Position numbers and translations under genes: made by a program
In this document: in pieces, positions 56,392 to 64,000 of the stretch
Numbering within the stretch: the stretch's first letter is position 1
Layout of the letters: each line of letters begins with the position of its first letter
Assembly: GCA_963578625.1 (NCBI GenBank)
Contig: CAUZEO010000002.1
Location: 1 to 64,000 of the forward strand
Source: CAUZEO01 sp963578625
Lineage (GTDB): Bacteria > Verrucomicrobiota > Kiritimatiellia > SLOV01
DNA length: 64,000 nucleotides
Direction: 5' to 3'
The notes under the pieces: model-generated
The model's database searches: none
What the model saw: the letters and a program-made list of their open reading frames with translations, nothing else
What the model was told of the DNA's origin: nothing

Positions 56392-58323
56392 CTACGAAAA
56401 GTATTCCTGGGCGACGATGCCGTCTTCCATCCAGTCATAGGTTCCATCGAGTACTTTTCCGGCAAGCTTGTATCCCCGAGCGTCATTGTTTGCGCCAATA
56501 CCCCGGCGGTGGTCCTTAATCCGAAGGGCTGCTTCTCGACAGGTGTAGTCGGTGACACCGATGACTTCATCGCGGTCCCTGCCCTGGTCGATTAGGTGCT
56601 GCGCCCGGGAACAACACGACGCAATCACGAAAATCTCTGCGCCGACATCGACCAGTCGGCGAAGAAGCATCTGTCGAGCCTCGAGGCCGGGCCCGAACCG
56701 GGCCATAGCATGGAAGAGGCTGCGCGCGAGCTTCCGGCTGGCACGTTCCGCATACCGCGCGTGCTTCTTCAGCGCGGGGTCCATCCCTGCAATCACGCGA
56801 TGTCGACGCGGGAAAAATAGTCTTGGATACCAAAGCCCATAGAATCCTGCAGCCTTGAACGCGGCCTTGATGCGATCTGTAGCAGGCAGCTTGGAGTTCA
56901 TCACCGCCGCGCCAATCTTCAAATGCGGATCCAATGCTTCGCGAGCGATGAACAGCCGCATGATTTCACTGGAACCTTCGAAAATCAGGTTGATCCTGGA
57001 ATCCCGCATCATCCGCTCGATGGGTATGGGCTTATCGCCACGCGCCCGAAGGGATTCCGCGGTCTCATAACCCCGGCCACCCCGCACTTGCATCGTCTCG
57101 TCGAGGATTCGCCATCCTTCCTCCGTCCCCCACATCTTGCACAGGGCTGCTTCGATGCGGATGTCGGTGGCCTTCCGATCGACGAGGCCCGCGGAAAGCA
57201 TGGTGATGGATTCCATGGCAAACACGCCGGCAGTATGTCGCGCAATTTTGTCCGCAACAGCGCCGTGTTTACCGATTTTCGCGCCCCATTGTTCCCGCTC
57301 GTTTGACCAGTCACGGGACACCCGCAAACACATCTTCGAGGTTCCCGCACAGATCGCGGGAAGCGTAAGGCGGCCGATGTTGAGTGTCGTCAGCGCAACC
57401 CGGAGGCCTTTACCTTCCGCTAGAATGATGTTCTCCCGCGGCACCTTGACATCCTGAAAAGTAATCACTCCGTTGTAGAGAGACTTCAATCCCATGAAAT
57501 AGCATCGGCACTCCACCGTCACGCCCGGCCAACCGGTCTCCACGATAAACGCGGTGATCTGTCGGCGTTCTTTCCCTTTCACCATCTTCGATGCGGTTCG
57601 CGCCATAACTACGAGGACGCCGGCGCGTGTCCCGTTGGTGCACCAAAGTTTCCGCCCATTCAGCAGAAAGTGCGAGCCGTCCTCGGAAAGCTCCGCCGTG
57701 GTTTCCATTTTCGCAGGATCCGACCCAACCCCCTCTTCGGTCAGTGCGAAGGCGGAAATTTCGCCCGCGGCAATTCGCGGCAGGTATTCTCGTTTTTGCC
57801 CCTCGGTTCCGAACATCAACAACGGCTGGGGGATCCCGATGGATTGATGGGCCGAAATCAGCGCCGACAAATTTCCACAGTGGCTGCCCAGAAGAACAGC
57901 CGCCCTGCAATAGTTTGCCTGGGACAGACCCAGACCGCCGTATTCTTTCGGAATCTTGATTCCGAATGCTCCCAGCCTCGCAAGGCCGTCGAGGACCTCA
58001 TCAGGAATTTCACCTTCTTCATCTATCCGGTCCGCATCCACCTTGTCTCGAAGGAACGCTTCCAATTGCTCGAGAAAAACGTCCCCTTTGGCTCGGTCTT
58101 CGTCCGACTGTGCGGGATAAGGATAAATTATGTCCCATGGTAATCTACCCATGAAGAGCTGGCCGGCAAAAGTCGGATACTCCCAGGTCGACTCACGCGA
58201 AGACTCGGTTATTTCAAGGGCGGCTCGCTTGCCTTCAGACATTTTTGAAGTGTCGATGACAGACGGCCCCTCCAGTTCCTCCGAAACTTTCTGATCCGGC
58301 TCAAGGACCTGATTGTCGCTCAT
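56392..58323 (-). CDS. Very-long-chain-type acyl-CoA dehydrogenase
   Basis: The 643-residue flavoprotein has the VLCAD/ACAD9 layout. An N-terminal extension with QLFMGRLPWDIIYPYPAQ is followed by the acyl-CoA dehydrogenase core: LARLGAFGIKIPKEYGGLGL, FALTEEGVGSD, LNGRKLWCTNG, and the catalytic Glu in INLIFEGSSEIMRLFIAREA. The C-terminal helical extension is about 180 residues. It does the first step of beta-oxidation, passing electrons to ETF. The start codon overlaps the FadB-like stop (ATGA), so it is translationally coupled as the third gene of the operon. Confidence 0.92.
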   Translation of the reverse strand: MSDNQVLEPDQKVSEELEGPSVIDTSKMSEGKRAALEITESSRESTWEYPTFAGQLFMGRLPWDIIYPYPAQSDEDRAKGDVFLEQLEAFLRDKVDADRIDEEGEIPDEVLDGLARLGAFGIKIPKEYGGLGLSQANYCRAAVLLGSHCGNLSALISAHQSIGIPQPLLMFGTEGQKREYLPRIAAGEISAFALTEEGVGSDPAKMETTAELSEDGSHFLLNGRKLWCTNGTRAGVLVVMARTASKMVKGKERRQITAFIVETGWPGVTVECRCYFMGLKSLYNGVITFQDVKVPRENIILAEGKGLRVALTTLNIGRLTLPAICAGTSKMCLRVSRDWSNEREQWGAKIGKHGAVADKIARHTAGVFAMESITMLSAGLVDRKATDIRIEAALCKMWGTEEGWRILDETMQVRGGRGYETAESLRARGDKPIPIERMMRDSRINLIFEGSSEIMRLFIAREALDPHLKIGAAVMNSKLPATDRIKAAFKAAGFYGLWYPRLFFPRRHRVIAGMDPALKKHARYAERASRKLARSLFHAMARFGPGLEARQMLLRRLVDVGAEIFVIASCCSRAQHLIDQGRDRDEVIGVTDYTCREAALRIKDHRRGIGANNDARGYKLAGKVLDGTYDWMEDGIVAQEYFS

Positions 58324-60497
58324 GCTGCACCTCTCTTCTTGTCATAGAACGTTCGCCCCTCGCCGGCCATGCTACACAACAGGTCGCAGGGTTCAAATTG
58401 AAGCTCGCCACCATCTGCCAATGACCTCAGCGCATTCGAAATGTCGGCGGCGCCCCTCTCATCGGCATATCGGAGCGGCCCGCCTCGAAACGGGGCAAAA
58501 CCCGTTCCGCGGATCATTGCGTAGTCGACATCCTCCGGGCCGGCAACCAAGTCTTCCTCAATACATCGGGCGGATTCGTTCACCATGAGCAGGACCATCC
58601 GCTCGGCCATGTCGGCACGGGAAAGGCTCCGCCGCTCGTGGGACTGAACAAACGGCGCCACGCCGGGATTCAGACGGACTTTTTTGTGGCCATACTCGTA
58701 GAAGCCAGCCCCGCTCTTCTTGCCGAGAAATCCGGACTCCACCATCCTGTCCAGGACATCAGGAACCGGCATCCGGTCGCCAAAATGCTCCGCCTGGTGC
58801 CGCGCGACATGCGCACAGACGTCGATACCCACTTCATCAGTGAGACGAACCGGGCCCATCGGCATTCCGAAATCGAGCATTGCCCGGTCGAGCTCCCTGG
58901 GTGGCGCGCCCGAAGCGAACAGCGCGCCGGCCTCAGCTAGGTACGGCATCAGAATTCTATTTACGATGAAGCCCGGCGAGTCCTTGACCACCACGGGAAG
59001 TTTGCCGACACCCTGCGCAAATCGAACCGCGCGATCGACCGTGGAGGCCGATGTATGACGTCCTTTGACAATTTCCACGAGCTGCATCCTGTGGACGGGA
59101 TTAAAATAGTGAATTCCGACAACTCGCTCCGGATGTCGCACCGATTCCGAGAGCTCCGTGATCGATAGCGCGGAGGTATTGCTGGCGAGAATGGTCTCTT
59201 CCTCTACCTGCGCAGCGAGGCTTTGAAAAATCTTCTTCTTGAGCTCCATCTTCTCCACCGCAGCCTCTATCACCAGATCCACGCTCCGCAAGGGCACATC
59301 CTCCGTAGTGCAGAAAACACGGTCCGTCCCCGCCTGCGCTTCCCTCCTCGTAAAAATTCGGCGCTTCACCGCCTCGCTGTACACGTGCCCGATGGCCTGC
59401 ATCCCTTTCGCAAGGGCATCGGTCGAAATGTCCTTGAGGATGACGTCCTGGCCCCGTGCGCTGGACCACTGGGCAATACCTGCCCCCATGACCCCGGCGC
59501 CGATCACCGCAATGTTTGTGATTACGCGATCATCCCGCGTTTCGCCGGCAGGCAGCTGGACGGTGAACCTTTTCGAGCGTTCTTCCAGGTGAAAAACCTG
59601 CACCAGGTTGTGGCAGGTTTTCTTGCGTGAAACTTCGGCGAATGCATCCTCTTCGAGGCGCATCGATCGAGCTGGGGATAGGCCAAGGCCCGCCGACACG
59701 ACGTCAAGGGCCCGGAGCATCGACGGATAGTGCCCCCGGGTCTTTGCCATCAGCTTCTTACGGGCTTGCTGCGAAATCACGGCTCGTGACAAAGGATTGT
59801 TTACCGAGACGTGCGATTTGCGCCGGGTCGGCGCGCCCGCGAAGATGAGTCGGCGAGCCGACTCTATCAGTCGCTCGCGTGGTACAACTTCATCAATCAA
59901 CCCTGTTTTTTTTGCTTTCCGTGCAGGATAGGCTCTGCCGGTGAGGATCAAATCCAACGCAGTGGGGAGCCCGACAAGACGAGGCAGCCGGGTGCACCCG
60001 CCCCACGCAGGAAGAATCCCCAACATGGTTTCGGGTAATCCAAGTTTCGTCGACTTGCTGTCCGATGCGATTCGGTAGTCGCAGGCAAGCGCCAGTTCGC
60101 ACCCGCCTCCCAGCGCAGCGCCGTGTATCGCCGCGACGGAGACCAGGTCCAGCGACGCCAGCTTGTTGAACATCCCCTGCCCCAGCCGGACCAACTCGCG
60201 AACGTCGTTTTCGCTCAAGCCTGGCCGAAAAAGTTCCTTAATGTCAGCGCCGGCAACAAAAATTGAGTTCTTAGCAGATGTCACGATAACGCCGTGAATG
60301 TCAGGGCGATCGGCAAGGTGGTCAATCAGGGCGTCGAACTCTTCGATCGTTGCATGGTTGAATGTGTTCGCACTGGAACCCTGTTTATCAAATACAACCA
60401 GGACCACGCCGGCCTCAAGCTCTTCGAGTCGGATGTTCTTCTCGTCCGCGGTATCCGCGTCCTGCTCGGTCTCGGTAGTTTCTTCGACCGCTTGCAT
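58320..60497 (-). CDS. fadJ: FadB/FadJ-like enoyl-CoA hydratase and 3-hydroxyacyl-CoA dehydrogenase
   Basis: The 725-residue bifunctional beta-oxidation alpha subunit starts at Met 60497, which has AAAGGA nine bases upstream. The crotonase domain contains AIHGAALGGGCELALACDYR and LGLPETMLGILPAWGGCTRL with the two catalytic Glu. The NAD domain begins ITNIAVIGAGVMGAGIAQWS, followed by SNTSALSITELSE, HYFNPVHRMQLVEIVKG and the C-terminal repeats. It works as a complex with the thiolase encoded 33 bases upstream. FadB and FadJ cannot be separated here; the symbol is a best guess. Confidence 0.88.
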   Translation of the reverse strand: MQAVEETTETEQDADTADEKNIRLEELEAGVVLVVFDKQGSSANTFNHATIEEFDALIDHLADRPDIHGVIVTSAKNSIFVAGADIKELFRPGLSENDVRELVRLGQGMFNKLASLDLVSVAAIHGAALGGGCELALACDYRIASDSKSTKLGLPETMLGILPAWGGCTRLPRLVGLPTALDLILTGRAYPARKAKKTGLIDEVVPRERLIESARRLIFAGAPTRRKSHVSVNNPLSRAVISQQARKKLMAKTRGHYPSMLRALDVVSAGLGLSPARSMRLEEDAFAEVSRKKTCHNLVQVFHLEERSKRFTVQLPAGETRDDRVITNIAVIGAGVMGAGIAQWSSARGQDVILKDISTDALAKGMQAIGHVYSEAVKRRIFTRREAQAGTDRVFCTTEDVPLRSVDLVIEAAVEKMELKKKIFQSLAAQVEEETILASNTSALSITELSESVRHPERVVGIHYFNPVHRMQLVEIVKGRHTSASTVDRAVRFAQGVGKLPVVVKDSPGFIVNRILMPYLAEAGALFASGAPPRELDRAMLDFGMPMGPVRLTDEVGIDVCAHVARHQAEHFGDRMPVPDVLDRMVESGFLGKKSGAGFYEYGHKKVRLNPGVAPFVQSHERRSLSRADMAERMVLLMVNESARCIEEDLVAGPEDVDYAMIRGTGFAPFRGGPLRYADERGAADISNALRSLADGGELQFEPCDLLCSMAGEGRTFYDKKRGAA

Positions 60498-60530
60498 GGT
60501 TCGATTTCCTTTCATGAAAACGTAATGTTG

Positions 60531-61832
60531 TCAGGGCCGCTCAAACCACAAGGCAGCCCCTTGGCCCCCACCCACGCAGAGGGAAACCAGTCCGCGCTTG
60601 GCATTTCGCCGCTGCAACTCCTTGAGAATCGTGAGACATAATCTTGCCCCCGTGGTCCCCACGGGGTGTCCCAACGCAATGGCTCCGCCATTGACATTCA
60701 GTCGATCCAGCGAGATCTCCCCCAGGGCGTTGCTACGCCCTAGTTCATCCCGCCCAAACTCCGGCGATTTCGCTGCCGCAATGCAGGCCAGCACCTGGAC
60801 GGCAAACGCCTCGTTGATTTCGATCAGGTCCGCGTTGTTCAGGCCCAGTCCGGTCCTCTCCTCCGCCTTTGCAATTGCATGCACGGGACCCAGCCCCATG
60901 CGCGCAGGATCACAACCCGCATAGCTATACCCGGTGAGAATGCCCAGGGGTTCCAAACCGAGTTCGTCTGCTTTGCTCTCCGTCATCACCAGCAACGCGG
61001 CCGCACCATCGGTAATCTGTGATGCGTTCCCCGCGGTCACCACGCCGTTCTTCCGGTCAAACACAGGTTTAAGCTTTCCCAGCGCTTCCATGGATTGCTG
61101 CGGCCGAGGGCCCACATCTTCGGTCACCGCGTCCTTGTACTTTGGCGGCACGAAGACCGGTGTGATTTCCTCCGCGAGCTTTTCACCTGCCGCAGCGGCC
61201 CGATGATGAGACACCATCGAAAACTGGTCCGCATCCTCCCGGGTGAGAGACGCTTCCCGGCCCACGAGTTCCGCTGTCTCGCCCATGTTCATGTCGCTGA
61301 CTGGATCGGAGAGGCCCAACCGGAGGCTGATCAAGGGTTTGAAGTCGGAGGGACGGAACGCCGCCATCGCTCCGATACGCTGGCTCGTTGTGCGGGCCCT
61401 GGCCAACTGTCCGAACTTTTTCGCAGTGCGGTGCGCGAAGAGCAACGGATACCTCGACATGTTTTCCGTGCCGCCGACAATAAAAATACTTCCCGCTCCC
61501 GCGGCCATCTTTTCGTACGCCTGGGTGATTGCTTCGCATCCGGATGCGCAGTTCCGATGAACGGTGATGGCCGGAACGTGTTTGGGAATTCCCGCTCGCA
61601 ACGCAATCACACGCGCCACGTTCGCAGCATCCGCCGGCTGTCCCACGCAACCGAAAATGACCTCATCAATTGTTCCAGGGTCGATCCCCGTTTTCTTGAT
61701 CAAGGATTGTACGGCAGCGCGTCCCAGTTCATCCGCGGTGACCTCGGCAAAAGACGTCCCCATTTTACAGAAAGCTGTCCGCACACCGTCCACGACCACC
61801 AGTTTCTGCTGTCCGCTAACCTGTGTAATCAT
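60531..61832 (-). CDS. fadI: FadI-like 3-ketoacyl-CoA thiolase
   Basis: The 433-residue thiolase is the beta subunit of the fatty-acid oxidation complex. The nucleophile Cys95 is in HRNCASGCEAI. The His of the second active segment is in NVNGGAIALGHPVGTTGARL, and the second Cys is in VSLCVGGGQGAALWFERP. A FadI-type insertion is present between. It heads the operon thiolase, FadB-like, acyl-CoA dehydrogenase, which cleaves acyl-CoA to acetyl-CoA. About 170 bases upstream, before the patatin stop, hold the likely promoter. Confidence 0.9.
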   Translation of the reverse strand: MITQVSGQQKLVVVDGVRTAFCKMGTSFAEVTADELGRAAVQSLIKKTGIDPGTIDEVIFGCVGQPADAANVARVIALRAGIPKHVPAITVHRNCASGCEAITQAYEKMAAGAGSIFIVGGTENMSRYPLLFAHRTAKKFGQLARARTTSQRIGAMAAFRPSDFKPLISLRLGLSDPVSDMNMGETAELVGREASLTREDADQFSMVSHHRAAAAGEKLAEEITPVFVPPKYKDAVTEDVGPRPQQSMEALGKLKPVFDRKNGVVTAGNASQITDGAAALLVMTESKADELGLEPLGILTGYSYAGCDPARMGLGPVHAIAKAEERTGLGLNNADLIEINEAFAVQVLACIAAAKSPEFGRDELGRSNALGEISLDRLNVNGGAIALGHPVGTTGARLCLTILKELQRRNAKRGLVSLCVGGGQGAALWFERP

Positions 61833-62002
61833 CGGTCCACCTTTTTGCCCCGCAATCCTCTTCCTCTCCTCGCCTCAGGCAATTCACTCGAAATGCGAGC
61901 AATCACTCACGTTTCAAGGTAGGAGCATATATTCCCCTTGTCAAACGCATTGGAAGCACAAAATAGGCTGGGCGGATGTTCTACGGGAAAATTGTAGGAT
62001 TG

Positions 62003-64000
62003 TCATTCATCCTGCCACGCCTGCTGTCCACGGGAACCGGAAGCGAGCGCTTTCAGATCAGAAAGCTGCTCTTCGGCAGCGCACCGGCCGAGTTTCATGT
62101 ATTTGCGCGGGTTGCCGTAGTCGTACCAGGTACCGTCGCAGGCAACGGCCCGAATTACCACATCCGCCTGTTTGCAGGCGCCTTCAGCAACGCGAGTCTG
62201 GATCGCGTGCATGCTTCGACTGACTACGTCGAGGATGTTTCCTGATTCGAAATAGTTCAGGTAGTGACGAAGGGACGGCAGGAAGTTGCGCCCTGCGGAG
62301 GATTTCTTCTCCTTGCGGCCCTTGCCGGAGAGTACGCAATCTTTCATTTCTAATTCGTTCGCAATGGTATTCACGGCGATAATCTTTTCGACACCCATTT
62401 CAATCAGGACGTCGACAGGAAGCGGTTCAGATGCTCCGCCGTCAACAAAAGTCCTACCGTCCAGAGAAACGGGAGTCACGACGCCCGGCATCGCCATGCT
62501 TGCCTTCACCACTGGGGAAACCTGACCCGAATCGTAGACTACGCGCTCGAGGGTCTCCAAGTCGGTCGCGACAACTCTCAGTTGGAGTGACATGTCTGAG
62601 AAGTGGGCATCGCCAAGTGTCTCTTCCAGCAATCTCTTGAACCGGTTGCCGTGGATAAAACCTCTGCGTGGCGGCAGCACCGGATCGAGAACCTTCAGTA
62701 ATCCGAAACGACCCTCGAGTTCCAAGGCCAACGTTTCGATCTCGGAACCGCGCAATCCGAAAGCGCGTAGCGCTCCAATGTAGGCGCCCATGCTGGATCC
62801 GGCAATGACATCGGGCCGAATGTCGTTTTCTTCCAGCACTTGGATCGCGCCGATATGCGCATAACCCTTCGCGCCGCCGGATGAAAGAGCAAGCCCGATG
62901 CGGCATCTTCCGATTTCACGGGCAAGATACCGGACATTTGCGCTGAAACGATCGGTGGGATTCGTGAGGTAGTGCGTATCCGAAGCTCCCGCATAGGAGG
63001 GAAACCCGTGAATCTGCGAATGGATAGGCACGCCCACACTTTCCTTCAGCTCCCGGAAAGGTCTCCCGCGCTCATCGCGCTCCAGGCAAACGACCGGTCT
63101 CACCTGGTGTATGAGTTCGCCGGACCCCTCGCGAATCGAGCGGATGAACCTGTTCGCATGAGACAGATCTTCGGAGGATTGACCAAACAATACGTATGCA
63201 AGGTCAGACTGCCGCTGGAACTCGTTCGCAACCTCCGGACAGATATCGACGTCCGCCGAAATCACCACAAAGCGGTAAAAACGACCCATGTGCCCGATCA
63301 AGGAGGCAATCCGCCGAATTTCCTCCGTACCACCCGACACAAATAATCCCAGGTGAAATACATCTTCCTCACCACGGCCCAGATTGCGCTCAAGCTGGAA
63401 GGCTCCATTCTCCGGAGCTTCGATCACCCAGTCACGAAGCCTCGGCACACCGTCCCCCGGCAGCAAGCGCACACTTAGCACACTCGCACCGGTCTCTTTC
63501 CGCAGCGCGAGAGAGAGATTCTCGGTGACGTTGCCGCCGTGAATTGACTTGGTCAGGCAGGCAACACACACAACCCGCCCCAGTTCCGCACGCACCGTGT
63601 CGACCTCGGCGCTCAGTCTCCGCATGTGCTCCTTGAGCCGTTTTACGAGTTGGCGGACGAGCCGCGGGGTCTTGTCGAGCAGTGCGTGGATGTCTTCGCC
63701 GTCCAACCGGAGAAGTACAGAATCCGTGATTACTTGAACCGTGGTCCAGTGCCTGTCGTGGCTCAGCAGCGCACGCTCCCCGAAAGTGTCCCCCGGAGAA
63801 TAGATATCGAGAACCTGGGAACCGCCGCCTGGAGACAGGAGGACCGATTGACACCGCCCGCTCAAAAGGAGAAGCAAAGCGTCGCATGGATCGCCTTCAC
63901 GGCAGATAATCTCCCCTTTTTCAACCTCTTCGATGCGGGAATGCTCGGTGAGCCGGTTCAGAATTCGCGACGATAGGCCCGCAAAGGCAGGTTGATTCTT
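62003..64000 (-). CDS. Cyclic-nucleotide-binding patatin phospholipase (NTE family), 5' end outside window
   Basis: The frame is open to the right edge, so the N-terminus is cut off. Residues near the edge (RIEEVEKGEIICREGDPCDA) begin a cNMP-binding domain with PGDTFGERALLSHDRHWTTV. A Rossmann-like linker region follows, as in NTE proteins. The patatin domain has GLALSSGGAKGYAHIGAI (oxyanion), the nucleophile Ser in AGSSMGAYIGAL and the dyad Asp in FVDGGASEPLP. It is a serine lysophospholipase or esterase regulated by ligand binding, probably at the inner membrane. The C-terminal 60 residues are basic. No neighbour in the same transcript is visible. Confidence 0.88.
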   Translation of the reverse strand, partial: KNQPAFAGLSSRILNRLTEHSRIEEVEKGEIICREGDPCDALLLLLSGRCQSVLLSPGGGSQVLDIYSPGDTFGERALLSHDRHWTTVQVITDSVLLRLDGEDIHALLDKTPRLVRQLVKRLKEHMRRLSAEVDTVRAELGRVVCVACLTKSIHGGNVTENLSLALRKETGASVLSVRLLPGDGVPRLRDWVIEAPENGAFQLERNLGRGEEDVFHLGLFVSGGTEEIRRIASLIGHMGRFYRFVVISADVDICPEVANEFQRQSDLAYVLFGQSSEDLSHANRFIRSIREGSGELIHQVRPVVCLERDERGRPFRELKESVGVPIHSQIHGFPSYAGASDTHYLTNPTDRFSANVRYLAREIGRCRIGLALSSGGAKGYAHIGAIQVLEENDIRPDVIAGSSMGAYIGALRAFGLRGSEIETLALELEGRFGLLKVLDPVLPPRRGFIHGNRFKRLLEETLGDAHFSDMSLQLRVVATDLETLERVVYDSGQVSPVVKASMAMPGVVTPVSLDGRTFVDGGASEPLPVDVLIEMGVEKIIAVNTIANELEMKDCVLSGKGRKEKKSSAGRNFLPSLRHYLNYFESGNILDVVSRSMHAIQTRVAEGACKQADVVIRAVACDGTWYDYGNPRKYMKLGRCAAEEQLSDLKALASGSRGQQAWQDE

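Overview
This is a bacterial chromosomal window, most likely from the PVC group (Verrucomicrobiota, Kiritimatiellota, Lentisphaerota or Planctomycetota). The evidence is an LL-diaminopimelate aminotransferase (dapL), a protein that looks like the Planctomycetes/Verrucomicrobia-restricted Minf_1886 family, a DUF4159/DUF58/VWA locus, a pseudopilin with the usual PVC C-terminal pattern, and scraps of large secreted proteins (LamG, sialate O-acetylesterase, 'QGRL' and 'NADE..GTDxTDPSS' tails). The exact phylum is inference. The cell is Gram-negative: it has an RND efflux trio, an outer-membrane barrel and envelope peptidases. No plasmid or phage backbone is visible.

Layout: 1-1335 holds two decayed, internally deleted genes. 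1476-9110 is one minus-strand operon of von Willebrand-type envelope proteins (DUF4159, GspG-like, DUF58, BatA-like, VWA plus amidotransferase-like). 9812-14070 has dapL, a DapF-like protein in which both catalytic cysteines are serine, a cupin and a GFA protein, with esterase debris between. 15454-22133 is a heavy-metal efflux operon with four histidine-rich or metal-linked products. 22400-25012 is a small remnant element between an intact tRNA-Ser and a near-perfect copy of its 5' half; it carries an integrase-like N-terminus, an HTH scrap and an AT-richer trypsin-like protease. 25193-29309 has late haem genes (ferrochelatase, HemY-type oxidase) followed by a broken radical SAM gene and a truncated DUF1287 gene.

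29752-34489 has a PQQ-propeller protein, an aldo/keto reductase and a three-gene signalling operon. 34873-41668 runs forward: a possible attenuator, leuS, a tiny membrane protein, the Minf_1886-like gene, an M16 peptidase and an M15-like peptidase. 41757-43219 is a collapsed phospholipid-synthesis operon (CDP-alcohol phosphatidyltransferase, cytidylyltransferase, acyltransferase) with at least four frameshifts. Then come an outer-membrane barrel with a clear terminator, mfd, a frameshifted pseudopilin, a hybrid sensor lacking its phospho-acceptor histidine, an M23 peptidase, two APC-type transporters flanking a methyltransferase, and a beta-oxidation operon (thiolase, FadB-like, acyl-CoA dehydrogenase). 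A patatin/cyclic-nucleotide-domain protein is cut by the right edge.

The recurring theme is decay by internal deletion. About ten genes survive only as end fragments spliced together or split by one-base frameshifts, while long essential genes (mfd, leuS, the RND pump) are intact. That argues against general sequencing error, although single homopolymer indels cannot be excluded. The most interesting leads are the Ser/Ser DapF homologue with its cupin partner, the tRNA-Ser remnant island, the leuS leader hairpins and the sensor without its histidine.
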